DNA from: Streptomyces microflavus
Lineage (GTDB): Bacteria > Actinomycetota > Actinomycetes > Streptomycetales > Streptomycetaceae
Assembly (NCBI RefSeq): GCF_014650075.1
Contig: NZ_BMUG01000003.1
Location: 496,001-560,000 of the forward strand
Direction: 5' to 3'
Length of the DNA: 64,000 bases
Positions 1 through 10,919 of this stretch are shown here, one piece after another. Within the stretch, counting starts at the first letter, position 1. Each line of letters opens with the position of its first letter. The notes beneath the pieces were generated by a model. It worked only from the letters and a program-made list of their open reading frames with translations. It made no database searches and had not been told where the DNA came from. The position numbers and the translations under genes were made by a program.

Positions 1-135
1 TTCTTCGAGGGGTACGAGATGGTCGAGCCGGGCCTCGTGTCGATGCCCGAGTGGCGGCCGGACACCCCGCAGTCGCCGGAGCAGGAAGACCCGTACGCCT
101 TCTCGGGCTTCGGCGGGGTTGGGCGTAAGGCGTGA
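1..135 (+). CDS. SAM-dependent methyltransferase, C-terminal fragment
   Basis: Only the last 44 codons are in the window; the gene begins to the left of base 1. The fragment starts FFEGYEMVEPGLV and runs to a TGA at 133-135. An aromatic-rich 'EPGLV...EWRPD' ending is typical of the Streptomyces Methyltransf_19 (DUF574) family of putative S-adenosylmethionine methyltransferases, which are often neighbours of regulators. The family is recognised from the tail alone, and the SAM-binding part is not visible. Its stop codon overlaps the GTG start of the next gene (GTGA), so the two genes are probably translationally coupled. Confidence 0.65.
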   Translation, partial: FFEGYEMVEPGLVSMPEWRPDTPQSPEQEDPYAFSGFGGVGRKA

Positions 136-2306
136 GTATTCCCGCCCAGGCCTCCGGTGAGCAGGACGCGGAACCGGACGGGCCGGAAGGCCGGCTCCGG
201 AGATTCGCCACGATCTGGAGCCGGGCCATCTTCCCGCTGACGGCCACCTCCCTGACCCGGCCGGAGTTCGAGCAGCACCTGCTGCCGCTGGCCCGCGAGC
301 TCAGCCTCACCCTGCACGCCCACCCGTTCGACGCCTCGCCCGCCGCCCGGATCGGCTCGGCGCTGGTCGACGCGCACTGCACCGACCCGGACGCCCTCAG
401 CTCCACGCTCGGCGTCGTCGACTCCTACCTCGTCCTGTACTGCGGCGGCAACGGCCCCGGCGGACTCTCCACCGAGGACGCCCGCGCCCGCTGCGCCCGC
501 ATCCAGCACACCCTCGCCTCCGGCTTCTCCCAGGCCCTGCGCGAGCGCACCCTCGCCGAGCAGGAGGCCATCGCCCGCTCGGCGCTCACCGCCCGCTCGG
601 ATGCCGAACAGGCCCTGCACGCCACCGAGGCCCGCTTCCGCGCGGTCTTCAAGGACGCCGCCGTCGGCATCGGCATCGCCGACCTGGACGGCAACATCCT
701 GGAGATCAACGACACGCTCACCAAGATGTTCGGCGGCCTGGAGCACCACGTCCGCAGCCACCGCGTCAACGAGTGGGTCCACCCCGAGGACTCGCCGCAG
801 GTGTGGAAGTACTACAACGAGCTGGTACGGGGGGAGCGCGACCACTACCGGGTCGAGAAGGCGTACTACCGCAACGACGGCACGGTCCTGTGGACCAACC
901 TCACCGTCTCCCTGCTGCGCGACCCCGAAGGGCGCCCCCAGTACCAGCTCGCGCTGATGGAGGACACCACCGAGCGCCGCCTGCTCAACCTGCGGCTGCG
1001 CTACGAGGCCACCCACGACGCGCTCACCGGACTGCCCAACCGGACCCTGTTCTTCGAGCGGCTGGAGAAGGTCCTCGCCGCCAAGGGCGGCACCCGCTTC
1101 GGCCTCTGCTACCTGGACCTGGACGGCTTCAAGGCCATCAACGACAGCCTCGGCCACGCGGCCGGCGACCGGCTCCTGGTCGAGGTCGCCGACCGGCTGC
1201 AGAGCTGCGCCACCGCGCCCGGCGAGATGGTCGCCCGGCTCGGCGGCGACGAGTTCGTGGCCCTGACCACCGGCCCGGAGACCGCCGACGCGGTGGACGA
1301 GCTCGCCGGCCGCATCCTCAACGTGCTCGCCACCCCGATCCGGCTGGACGGCCGCGAACTCACCGTGCGCGGCTCGATCGGCGTCGTCGAAGGGCCCTCC
1401 GGGGAGCGCACCGCCGCCGAGGTGCTGCGCAGCGCGGACATCACCATGTACCGGGCCAAGGCCCGGGGAGGCAACCGGTTCGAGCTCGCCGACGCCGAGG
1501 CCGACGCCCGCGCCATCACCCGCCACGGGCTGACCACCGCACTCCCCGCCGCGCTGGACCGGGGCGAGTTCTTCATCGAGTACCAGCCGCTCGTCCACCT
1601 GGGCGACGGGACCGTGCACGGCGCCGAGGCGCTCGTACGGTGGTGCCATCCGCAGCACGGCGTGCTCGGCCCCGACCGGTTCATCCCGCTCGCCGAGCAC
1701 ACCGGTCTGATCGTGCCGCTCGGGCGCTGGGTGCTGGAGGAGTCCGTCCGGCAGGCCAACTTCTGGAAGGAACGGCACAGCGACGGCGGTCCGCTGCGGA
1801 TCAACGTCAACCTCTCGCCGACCCAGCTGCACCACCCCCGGCTGGTCGCCGAGACGGTCGACGTGCTGGAGCGCTCCGGTCTGGAGCCGGGAGCGCTCTG
1901 CCTGGAGGTGACCGAGTCCGCCCTGATCGGCGCCGACGACGATCTCCTCAAGCCGCTGCGGCAGCTCGCGGAGATGGGCGTCGACATCGCGCTCGACGAC
2001 TTCGGCACGGGCTACTCGAACCTGGCGAACCTGCGGCGGCTGCCGGTGAGCGTCCTCAAGCTGGACCGCTCCTTCACCCGGGGCATGCAGCAGCACCCGG
2101 CCGACCCGGTCGACATGAAGATCGTCGAGGGGATCGTCTCGCTGGCCCACAGCCTGGAGCTGGCCGTCACGGTGGAGGGCGTGGAGACAGGGGCACAGGC
2201 CGAGCAACTGCGCCTGCTGGGCTGCGACACCGCCCAGGGCTGGTACTACGCCCGGCCCGGCGCCCCGGACCGGATCCACTCCCTGCTCCTGGCCGACGCG
2301 GTCTGA
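132..2306 (+). CDS. rmdA: PAS-GGDEF-EAL cyclic-di-GMP enzyme, RmdA-like
   Basis: Predicted 724-residue soluble enzyme of cyclic-di-GMP turnover. A Streptomyces-specific N-terminal region (about 1-160) is followed by a PAS/PAC sensor (about 165-290), a GGDEF diguanylate cyclase domain with intact GGDEF at 371-375, and an EAL phosphodiesterase domain with EAL at 499-501 and the DDFGTGYSNL metal-site loop. Both catalytic signatures are intact, so either activity is possible. Domain order, length and neighbourhood with sdhCAB match RmdA, which together with RmdB controls the timing of aerial growth in Streptomyces. The GTG start overlaps the upstream methyltransferase stop. The gene converges on a LysR gene 27 bp away. 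The symbol is assigned from architecture and recalled synteny. Confidence 0.85.
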   Translation: MSIPAQASGEQDAEPDGPEGRLRRFATIWSRAIFPLTATSLTRPEFEQHLLPLARELSLTLHAHPFDASPAARIGSALVDAHCTDPDALSSTLGVVDSYLVLYCGGNGPGGLSTEDARARCARIQHTLASGFSQALRERTLAEQEAIARSALTARSDAEQALHATEARFRAVFKDAAVGIGIADLDGNILEINDTLTKMFGGLEHHVRSHRVNEWVHPEDSPQVWKYYNELVRGERDHYRVEKAYYRNDGTVLWTNLTVSLLRDPEGRPQYQLALMEDTTERRLLNLRLRYEATHDALTGLPNRTLFFERLEKVLAAKGGTRFGLCYLDLDGFKAINDSLGHAAGDRLLVEVADRLQSCATAPGEMVARLGGDEFVALTTGPETADAVDELAGRILNVLATPIRLDGRELTVRGSIGVVEGPSGERTAAEVLRSADITMYRAKARGGNRFELADAEADARAITRHGLTTALPAALDRGEFFIEYQPLVHLGDGTVHGAEALVRWCHPQHGVLGPDRFIPLAEHTGLIVPLGRWVLEESVRQANFWKERHSDGGPLRINVNLSPTQLHHPRLVAETVDVLERSGLEPGALCLEVTESALIGADDDLLKPLRQLAEMGVDIALDDFGTGYSNLANLRRLPVSVLKLDRSFTRGMQQHPADPVDMKIVEGIVSLAHSLELAVTVEGVETGAQAEQLRLLGCDTAQGWYYARPGAPDRIHSLLLADAV

Positions 2307-2333
2307 GGCGTACGGGTACCGGGTGTGGGGGAG

Positions 2334-3230
2334 TCACCCGGTCCCGGGCCCGTGCTCCAGCAGCATCCGCTGGAGCTCCCGGGCCGCCCGGGGCGGGGCC
2401 ACATCGCTGCGGTGCGCCAGTGCGATCGTGCGCCGCAGCCCCGGCCTCGCCAGCGGGGTCCGCCGCAGGTCGTGGCCCGCCCGGTGCGCGGCCATGCTCG
2501 GCACCACCGCGATCCCGAGTCCCGCCCGTACGAAGCCGAGCACCGCGTCCATCTCGCCGCCCTCCACCGTGAACGAGGGCTCGAACCCCTCCGCGCGGCA
2601 GGCGGCGAGCGTCAGCTCCCGCAGGTTGTACCCGTGCCGGAACATCACCAGCGGGGCCCCTTCGAGATCGGCGATCCGGACCCGGCCGCCGCGCCCCGGG
2701 GCCGGCCCGGCGGCGGACGACACCACCACCAGGTCCTCCCGCAGCAGCTCCACCGTGGTCAGCGCGGGCGACGCGGCGGGCAGCGGCAGCACCACCAGGG
2801 CGAGGTCGAGCGCCCCGCGCGCCAGCTGCCGTACGAGGTCGTGCGAACCGCCCTCCTCCAGCAGCAGCCGCACCCCCGGATGGCGGTCGTGGAAGGCGCG
2901 CAGCACATCGGGCAGCAGCCCCGTACAGAGGCTCGGCGTCGCCCCGAGCCGCACCCGCCCGCTCCGCAACTGCACCAGCTCCTGCACCTCGTGGCGCGCG
3001 GTCTCCGCGTCCGCGAGGATCCGCCGGGCCAGTGGCAGCAGCGCCTCGCCCGCGTCGGTGAGGGCGATATTGCCCCGGGCCCGGCTGAACAGCTCGGCGC
3101 CCAGCTCCGTCTCCAGTGCCCGGATCTGCTGGGAGAGCGAGGGCTGCGAGACATGCACGGCCTCGGCGGCCCGGGTGAAGTGCAGGGTCTCGGCGACGGC
3201 CACGAAATAGGTGAGCTGCTGGAAGTGCAT
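2334..3230 (-). CDS. LysR-family transcriptional regulator
   Basis: 298-residue LysR-type regulator. The N-terminal winged helix-turn-helix (about 1-60, with HFTRAAEAVHVSQPSLSQQI) is followed by a periplasmic-binding-protein-like effector domain (about 90-290). It is transcribed divergently from sdhC, and a perfect 15-bp LysR-type palindrome lies in the 94-bp gap, so it most likely controls the succinate dehydrogenase operon and its own gene. The effector is unknown. ATG 3230 is the first plausible start and gives a normal LysR N-terminus. Confidence 0.9.
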   Translation of the reverse strand: MHFQQLTYFVAVAETLHFTRAAEAVHVSQPSLSQQIRALETELGAELFSRARGNIALTDAGEALLPLARRILADAETARHEVQELVQLRSGRVRLGATPSLCTGLLPDVLRAFHDRHPGVRLLLEEGGSHDLVRQLARGALDLALVVLPLPAASPALTTVELLREDLVVVSSAAGPAPGRGGRVRIADLEGAPLVMFRHGYNLRELTLAACRAEGFEPSFTVEGGEMDAVLGFVRAGLGIAVVPSMAAHRAGHDLRRTPLARPGLRRTIALAHRSDVAPPRAARELQRMLLEHGPGTG

Positions 3231-3251
3231 ACACCCACGCTACCGCCTTCG

Positions 3252-3266
3252 ATAGGCAAATCCTAT
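3252..3266. promoter_or_regulatory. LysR-type operator between lysR and sdhC
   Basis: ATAGG-CAAAT-CCTAT is a perfect inverted repeat that fits both the LysR T-N11-A rule and the ATAG-N7-CTAT spacing. It lies 21 bp upstream of the LysR start codon and about 22 bp upstream of the predicted sdhC -35 element, a normal position for a regulator that represses itself and activates the divergent gene. An in-frame ATG at 3265 overlaps this palindrome, which argues against using it as the sdhC start. Confidence 0.8.
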
Positions 3267-3287
3267 GAAGATCAGCCAGACCATCTC

Positions 3288-3317
3288 TTGGACTGATCGG
3301 CGGCCCGCCCCTACCGT
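3288..3317 (+). promoter_or_regulatory. Predicted sdhC promoter, leaderless
   Basis: TTGGAC (3288-3293) and TACCGT (3312-3317) are 18 bp apart. Transcription would begin at or next to the sdhC ATG at 3325. No Shine-Dalgarno sequence precedes that ATG, which supports a leaderless mRNA. Confidence 0.55.
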
Positions 3318-3324
3318 CGTGTCC

Positions 3325-4029
3325 ATGGCATTGGCAACGCGGACGGACCGACGGCCGTCGATGACGCGTACGCTCTGGGACTCGACCGTCGGCAAGAAAA
3401 CGATCATGGCCGTGACCGGTCTGATCATGCTGGGGTACCTCGTCGCCCACATGGTCGGGAACCTGAAGATCTTCTTCGGACCCGGTGAGTTCGACGGCTA
3501 CGCGCACTGGCTGCGCACCATGGGTGAACCGATCCTGCACTACGAGTGGGCGCTGTGGATCGTCCGCGTGGGGCTGGTCGCCGCCGTCGTGCTGCACGGC
3601 ATCTCCGCGTACCAGCTGAGCCGTCGCGACATCAGGGCGCGCCCCGCCAAGTACGTCCACAAGAGGCGCCGGGCGAGCTATGCCACCCGGACCATGCGCT
3701 GGGGCGGGATCATCCTCGCGCTCTTCATCGTGTGGCACATCCTCGACCTGACGACCGGCACCGTCCACACGAGCTTCGAGGCCGGACACCCGTACCAGAA
3801 CGTCATCGACACCTTCTCCACCTGGTACGGCAACGTCATCTACATCACCGCGGTGCTCGCCATGGGCCTGCACGTCCAGCACGGGTTCTGGAGCGCCGCA
3901 CAGACCCTGGGCGTCGGCAACGCGACCCGCGACCGTGTCCTGAAGACCCTCGCCAACGCCCTCGCGGCGGTGCTGACGCTGGGCTTCGTCTCCGTACCCG
4001 TCGCCGTCATGACCGGAGTGGTGAGCTGA
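3325..4029 (+). CDS. sdhC: Succinate dehydrogenase cytochrome b subunit
   Basis: 234-residue membrane anchor of succinate dehydrogenase of the b558/Bacteroidetes-Actinobacteria type. It carries haem and passes electrons to menaquinone in the cytoplasmic membrane. About five hydrophobic helices are visible, with candidate haem ligands in [29 protein letters not shown] and [11 protein letters not shown] 3325 was chosen because a -10/-35 pair places transcription there and because the earlier ATG at 3265 overlaps the operator. sdhA follows after a 1-bp gap, so the operon is sdhCAB. The lack of a separate sdhD is normal for this type. Confidence 0.92.
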   Translation: MALATRTDRRPSMTRTLWDSTVGKKTIMAVTGLIMLGYLVAHMVGNLKIFFGPGEFDGYAHWLRTMGEPILHYEWALWIVRVGLVAAVVLHGISAYQLSRRDIRARPAKYVHKRRRASYATRTMRWGGIILALFIVWHILDLTTGTVHTSFEAGHPYQNVIDTFSTWYGNVIYITAVLAMGLHVQHGFWSAAQTLGVGNATRDRVLKTLANALAAVLTLGFVSVPVAVMTGVVS

Positions 4030-4030
4030 C

Positions 4031-5976
<1,946 letters not shown>

Positions 5977-5980
<4 letters not shown>

Positions 5981-6723
5981 AGCTCACCCTGCGCGTCTGG
6001 CGCCAGCAGAACCCCGAGACGCCCGGCGCCATGGCCACCTACGAGGTCGACAACATCTCCGCCGACATGTCGTTCCTGGAGATGCTCGACACCCTCAACG
6101 AGGAGCTCACCCTCGCCGGTGACGAGCCCGTCGCCTTCGACCACGACTGCCGCGAGGGCATCTGCGGCGCGTGCAGCCTCGTCATCAACGGCGACGCCCA
6201 CGGCCCGGAGCGCACCACCACCTGCCAGCTCCACATGCGGTCCTTCGCCGACGGCGACACGATCGACATCGAACCGTGGCGGGCCTCCGCCTTCCCGGTG
6301 ATCAAGGACCTGGTCGTGGACCGCTCGTCCTTCGACCGGATCATCCAGTCGGGCGGCTACATCTCCGCCGCGACCGGCACCGCCCCGGACGCGCACGCCA
6401 CCCCGGTGCCCAAGCCGGACGCCGACTTCGCCTTCGAGCACGCCGAGTGCATCGGCTGCGGGGCCTGTGTCGCGGCCTGCCCCAACGGCTCGGCGATGCT
6501 CTTCACCTCGGCCAAGGTCAACCACCTGAACGTCCTGCCGCAGGGCGCCCCGGAGCGCGAGACCCGGGTCCTGGACATGGTGGCCCAGATGGACGAGGAG
6601 GGGTTCGGCGGCTGCACCCTGACCGGCGAGTGCGCCACCGCCTGCCCGAAGGGCATCCCGCTGCCCTCGATCGCGGCGATGAACAAGGAGTGGCTGCGCG
6701 CGACGCGCAAGGTCCGTCGCTGA
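5977..6723 (+). CDS. sdhB: Succinate dehydrogenase iron-sulfur subunit
   Basis: 248-residue electron-transfer subunit linking the SdhA flavin to the SdhC haem. The N-terminal ferredoxin domain has the [2Fe-2S] cysteines in CREGICGAC plus a distal TTCQL cysteine. The C-terminal domain has the two further cluster motifs [12 protein letters not shown] and [14 protein letters not shown]. Its start overlaps the sdhA stop (ATGA). A large inverted repeat just after the stop probably terminates the operon. Confidence 0.96.
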
Positions 6724-6726
6724 AGC

Positions 6727-6803
6727 GGGAGTTGATCCCGTACGGCCCTGAGTTCGTACGGCCCCGACCATGCGAACTCGGGGCCCTACGGGGATCAACT
6801 CCC
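6727..6803. terminator. Bidirectional terminator between sdhB and the uvrA-like gene
   Basis: A long, nearly perfect inverted repeat: arms GGGAGTTGATCCC...CTGAGTTCG and CGAACTC...GGGATCAACTCCC flank a short loop. It starts 3 bp after the sdhB stop and covers the last codons of the convergent uvrA-like gene (stop at 6795-6797). It can therefore end transcription from both sides. Confidence 0.75.
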
Positions 6804-9215
6804 CAGCGCCTTCGCCAGATGGGGTGCGGTACGGCTCTCCGCCGCCCGCGCCACCTCCTCGGGCGTACCGGTCGCCACGATCCGGCCGCCCCGGTCCCCG
6901 CCGCCGGGCCCCAGGTCGATCACATGGTCGGCGCCCGCCACCACGGCCATGTCGTGCTCCACGACCACCACCGTGTTGTGCGCGTCCACCAGGCCGTGCA
7001 ACTGCCGCATCAGCACCTCCACATCGGCCGGATGCAGACCGGTCGTCGGTTCGTCCAGCAGATACAGGGTGTGCCCGCGCCGGGTGCGCTGGAGCTCGGA
7101 GGCGAGCTTGATCCGCTGGGCCTCCCCGCCGGACAGCTCCGTGGCGGGCTGCCCGAGCCGCAGATAGCCGAGACCCACGTCCAGCAGGGTGGTGAGCGCA
7201 CGCTCGGCGGCCGGGGTCCCGGCGAAGAAGCCCGCCGCCGACTCCACGGTGAGATCGAGGACCTGAGCGACCGTCAGCCCGCGCAGCGTGACCTCAAGCG
7301 TCTCCGGGTTGTAGCGCGCGCCGTGGCAGTCCGGGCAAGGGGCGTACGTGCTGGGCAGGAAGAGCAGCTCCACCGAGACGAACCCCTCGCCCTGGCAGGT
7401 CTCGCACCGCCCGCCACTCACGTTGAACGAGAACCGCCCCGCCGTGTAGCCCCGCTCCCGCGCGGTATCCGTCTGTGCGAAGAGCTTCCGTACGGTGTCG
7501 AACAGCCCGGTGTACGTGGCCAGGTTGGACCGGGGCGTCCGGCCGATCGGCTTCTGGTCGACCTGGACGAGCCGGTCCACCGCACCGAGCCCGGTGGCCT
7601 CGGCGCAGAACTGCTCGCCCGCCCCGGCCTCCTCACCCGCCTGCCGGTCCGCCAGCACCCCGGCGAGCACCTGCCCCACCAGGGTCGACTTGCCCGACCC
7701 GGACACACCGGTCACCGCCGTGAACACCCCGAGCGGGAAGGCCGCGTCGACCCCGCGCACGTTGTGGCGGTCCACGCCGGAGAGCCGGATCCACCCGGAA
7801 GGGCTGCGCGGCTCCCGTACCGGCGCGGGCTCGCCCTCCTCCGGGAACAGGAACCGCCGCGTCGCCGACTCCGGCACCTCGGCCAGTCCCTCCGGCGGCC
7901 CGCTGTGCAGCACCCGCCCACCGTGCTCCCCGGCCAGCGGCCCCACGTCCACCAGCCAGTCCGCCCGCCGCACCACATCCATCTGGTGCTCCACCACGAA
8001 GACCGAGTTCCCGGCTTCCTTCAGCCGGCCGAGCACCGCGAGCAGGGACTCCGTATCGGCGGGGTGCAGCCCGGCCGACGGCTCGTCCAGTACGTAGACG
8101 ACCCCGAAGAGCCCCGAACGCAGCTGGGTCGCCAGCCGCAGCCGCTGCAACTCGCCCGAGGAGAGCGTCGGAGCCGTACGGTCCACGCTCAGATACCCGA
8201 GCCCCAGCTCCGTCACCGTGCCGATCCGGGCCAGCAGATCGGCCGTCAATACCCGTGCCGTCTCCTCACCGCCGGCCCCGGCGCCGGAGAGCACCTCGGC
8301 CAGCTCGGAGAGGGGCAGCGCGGCCAGCTCCGCGATGGTCCGCCCGGCGAAGGTCACCGCCATCGCCTCCGGCCGCAGCCGGCTGCCGCCGCACACCGGG
8401 CACGGCGCACTGGTCAGGAAACGCTCGGCCTTCGCCCGCAGTGTCCGGCTCTTCGTATCGGCGAAGGTGTGCAGCACATAGCGCCGGGCGCTCATGTACG
8501 TGCCCTGGTACGGGCGTTGGATCCGGCCCGCGTCCCGCACCGGATGCACCGTCACCACCGGCTGCTCGTCGGTGAAGAGGATCCACTCCCGGTCCTCCGC
8601 CGCCAGCTCGCGCCACGGCCGGTCGACGTCGTACCCCAGGGTGTCCAGAACATCGCGCAGATTCTTCCCCTGCCAGGCCCCCGGCCACGCGGCGATCGCG
8701 CCGTCCCGGATCGACAGCGAGGGATCGGGGACGAGCAGCTCTTCGGCCGTCCGGTGGATCCGCCCCAGGCCGTGGCACTCGGGGCAGGCCCCGGCCGCCG
8801 TATTGGGGGAGAACGCGTCGGAGTCGAGCCGCTCGGCCCCTGCCGGGTAGTCCCCGGCCCGGGAGAACAGCATCCGCAGCGAGTTGGAGAGCGTGGTGAC
8901 CGTCCCCACGGACGACCGGGCCCCGGGTGCGGAGCGCCGCTGCTCCAGGGAGACCGCGGGCGGCAGCCCGGTGATCTCCCCGACGGCGGGTGCGCCCACC
9001 TGGTGGATGAGCCGGCGCGCGTAGGGGGCGACCGACTCGAAGTAGCGGCGCTGGGCCTCGGCGTAGATCGTGCCGAACGCCAGCGAGGACTTGCCGGACC
9101 CGGAGACCCCGGTGAAGACCGTGAGGGTGTCGCGCGGGATGTCGACGTTCACGTCCTGGAGGTTGTGCTCGCGCGCGCCGCGCACCCGGACGTACGGATC
9201 GTGGGGGGAGTGCAT
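6795..9215 (-). CDS. UvrA2-like excinuclease ABC-type ATPase
   Basis: 806-residue tandem ABC ATPase of the UvrA family. Walker A motifs GVSGSGKSSLAFG (about residue 36) and GVSGSGKSTLVG mark the two nucleotide-binding halves; LSSGELQR and LSGGEAQR are the signature loops. The C-terminal zinc module (CETCQGEG...CPDCHGARYN) is complete, but the first zinc module lacks its first CxxC pair and the protein is about 150 residues shorter than standard UvrA. This fits class II UvrA (UvrA2), which lacks the UvrB-binding insertion and is linked to drug or DNA-damage tolerance rather than canonical repair. ATG 9215 was chosen because homology begins there. Confidence 0.88.
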   Translation of the reverse strand: MHSPHDPYVRVRGAREHNLQDVNVDIPRDTLTVFTGVSGSGKSSLAFGTIYAEAQRRYFESVAPYARRLIHQVGAPAVGEITGLPPAVSLEQRRSAPGARSSVGTVTTLSNSLRMLFSRAGDYPAGAERLDSDAFSPNTAAGACPECHGLGRIHRTAEELLVPDPSLSIRDGAIAAWPGAWQGKNLRDVLDTLGYDVDRPWRELAAEDREWILFTDEQPVVTVHPVRDAGRIQRPYQGTYMSARRYVLHTFADTKSRTLRAKAERFLTSAPCPVCGGSRLRPEAMAVTFAGRTIAELAALPLSELAEVLSGAGAGGEETARVLTADLLARIGTVTELGLGYLSVDRTAPTLSSGELQRLRLATQLRSGLFGVVYVLDEPSAGLHPADTESLLAVLGRLKEAGNSVFVVEHQMDVVRRADWLVDVGPLAGEHGGRVLHSGPPEGLAEVPESATRRFLFPEEGEPAPVREPRSPSGWIRLSGVDRHNVRGVDAAFPLGVFTAVTGVSGSGKSTLVGQVLAGVLADRQAGEEAGAGEQFCAEATGLGAVDRLVQVDQKPIGRTPRSNLATYTGLFDTVRKLFAQTDTARERGYTAGRFSFNVSGGRCETCQGEGFVSVELLFLPSTYAPCPDCHGARYNPETLEVTLRGLTVAQVLDLTVESAAGFFAGTPAAERALTTLLDVGLGYLRLGQPATELSGGEAQRIKLASELQRTRRGHTLYLLDEPTTGLHPADVEVLMRQLHGLVDAHNTVVVVEHDMAVVAGADHVIDLGPGGGDRGGRIVATGTPEEVARAAESRTAPHLAKALGS

Positions 9216-9306
9216 GGGGCTCGGCTCCGTACATGAGGGGGACAAACAGTTCGATTCTAGGCGCGGGTGGTGGTGCAGGCCGGTCACCCGGGATCGCCCG
9301 GACCGC

Positions 9307-10308
9307 TCAGCGGCCCTGCCGTACGACCCCGGCCAGCCGCCGCAACGAGTCCACCAGCGCCTCACGGTCGTACGTACTGGTCGTGACGAGCACCTCGTCC
9401 GCCCCGGTCTCCTTGATCGCCGTCTCCAGCTGCTCCGTCACCTGCTCCTCGGTGCCGTGGATGTGGCCGTCGAGCCCGCGCTCGTACAGCGCGCGCTCCT
9501 TGGCGGTCATCGTGCGGCTCTCGATCTCCTCGGCCTGCGCCAGCGGGGGGAAGCTGCCGTGGGTGCGGGCGTATGCCATGGCCCAGGCCTCCGGGACCAG
9601 CAGGCGCCGGGCGTCCTCCTCGGTGTCGGCGACGGCGACCGTGCCGGAGACGATCACCTCGGGGCGCTCGGCGCGGGCGGAGGGGCGGAAGTCCCTGCGG
9701 TACACCTCGATGGCGCGCAGCACCTTCTCGCGGCCGCGCAGATCGCCGATGACGAGGGGGAGTCCGGCGGCCGCCGCGACCGCCGCACCCTCGCCGATCG
9801 CCAGGACGTACGCGGGGATGTGCAGGCCCTCCGCCGGGCGGGCGTGCACCTGGGGGTGGGCGCGCTGGGTGCCGTCGATCCAGCCGAGCAGCTCGGCGAG
9901 GCGGCCGGGGAAGTCCTCCGCGTCCTCCTTGCCGTGGCCGAGCGCCCGGCGTACGCCGTCGGTGAACCCCACGGAACGGCCGAGCCCCATGTCGATCCGG
10001 CCGGGGAAGAGGGAGGCGAGCACCCCGAACTGCTCGGCCACGACGAGCGGCTGGTGGTTGGGGAGCATCACCCCGCCGGTCCCGACCCGGATGGTGGAGG
10101 TCGCGCCGGCGACGGCGGCGGCCAGGACCGTCGGCGCAGACCCCGCGACGCCCGGCACGCTGTGGTGTTCGGAGACCCAGAAGCGGTGGTAGCCCAGCGC
10201 CTCCACCTCCCGCGCCAGCGTCACGGTGTCGCGGAGTGCCTGGGGGCCGTCGTGCCCCGCACGGGTGCGGGAGCGGTCCAGGAGGGAGAACCGGGTCGAA
10301 GCGATCAC
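9307..10308 (-). CDS. LLM-class flavin-dependent oxidoreductase
   Basis: 333-residue TIM-barrel protein of the bacterial luciferase-like monooxygenase superfamily, group 1 type, with the characteristic FWVSEHHSVPG and IRVGTGGVMLPNHQPL segments. Such enzymes use reduced FMN or F420; the substrate cannot be inferred. GTG 10308 is chosen because AGAGGG lies 10 nt upstream, whereas an alternative GTG 9 bp further upstream has no room for a ribosome binding site. It is divergent from the HAD gene across 122 bp and may share a transcript direction with the uvrA-like gene (91-bp gap). Confidence 0.85.
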   Translation of the reverse strand: MIASTRFSLLDRSRTRAGHDGPQALRDTVTLAREVEALGYHRFWVSEHHSVPGVAGSAPTVLAAAVAGATSTIRVGTGGVMLPNHQPLVVAEQFGVLASLFPGRIDMGLGRSVGFTDGVRRALGHGKEDAEDFPGRLAELLGWIDGTQRAHPQVHARPAEGLHIPAYVLAIGEGAAVAAAAGLPLVIGDLRGREKVLRAIEVYRRDFRPSARAERPEVIVSGTVAVADTEEDARRLLVPEAWAMAYARTHGSFPPLAQAEEIESRTMTAKERALYERGLDGHIHGTEEQVTEQLETAIKETGADEVLVTTSTYDREALVDSLRRLAGVVRQGR

Positions 10309-10430
10309 AGAGCTCACACCCTCTTCAACGCCCCCGACCGGTGAGGATTCCCGTGGCGCGATCCGAACGAAGGGCTCCACGGCCGCGGTTTCCCGGGGCG
10401 GACGGCGCCGGAGCTTCCTAAGCTGGCCGG

Positions 10431-10919
10431 GTGAACAACGACGCCCGGCCGCTGGCCGTATTCGACCTCGACGGCACGCTCGCCGACACGGCCCACCGGC
10501 AGCACTTCCTGGAGGGCGCGAAGCGCGACTGGTCCGGCTTCTTCGCGGCCGCACCGGACGATCCGCCGCTGGCCGAAGGGGTGGCCCTCGTGCTCGCGAG
10601 CGCCGAGGAGTGCGAGATCGTCTATCTGACCGGGCGGCCCGAGCGCTGCCGCCGGGCCACCGTCGAGTGGCTGAGCCGTCAGGGGCTGCCCGAGGGGCAG
10701 CTGTTCATGCGGCGCAACGACGACCGGCGCCCGGCCCGCCGGACGAAGCTGGACATCCTCCGGCGGCTGGGCCGGTCGCGTGAGGTGCGCATGCTCGTCG
10801 ACGACGACGAGCTGGTCTGCGATGCGGCCGAAGTGGCCGGATTCCCTGTGGTGCGGGCCCGCTGGTTCGACCCGTCACAGGCGCTGAAGGATGCACAGGA
10901 GCGCGACGGGCGTACCTGA
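10431..10919 (+). CDS. HAD-family phosphatase, polynucleotide-kinase 3'-phosphatase-like
   Basis: 162-residue soluble HAD hydrolase. Motif I FDLDGTL supplies the nucleophile and acid/base aspartates (D11, D13), LTGRPER is motif II, the RTK lysine is motif III and VDDDE is motif IV. Small size without a cap domain and the 'LTGRPE' motif resemble the phosphatase half of T4 polynucleotide kinase; the substrate is unknown. The GTG start has no clear Shine-Dalgarno, but TAAGCT lies 6 nt upstream, so it may be leaderless. Its TGA (10917-10919) directly abuts the stop of the convergent dodecin gene. Confidence 0.75.
   Translation: MNNDARPLAVFDLDGTLADTAHRQHFLEGAKRDWSGFFAAAPDDPPLAEGVALVLASAEECEIVYLTGRPERCRRATVEWLSRQGLPEGQLFMRRNDDRRPARRTKLDILRRLGRSREVRMLVDDDELVCDAAEVAGFPVVRARWFDPSQALKDAQERDGRT

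Noticed and set aside
3265..3324. Longer sdhC start at ATG 3265
   Set aside because: That ATG is part of the LysR palindrome and lies upstream of the predicted promoter, so it would not be in the transcript.
6171..9236. A 1,021-codon plus-strand open frame, opposite the uvrA-like gene
   Set aside because: It is antisense to a clear ABC ATPase, reads as Pro/Arg/Gly-rich low-complexity sequence, and is open only because GC-rich third positions avoid stop codons.
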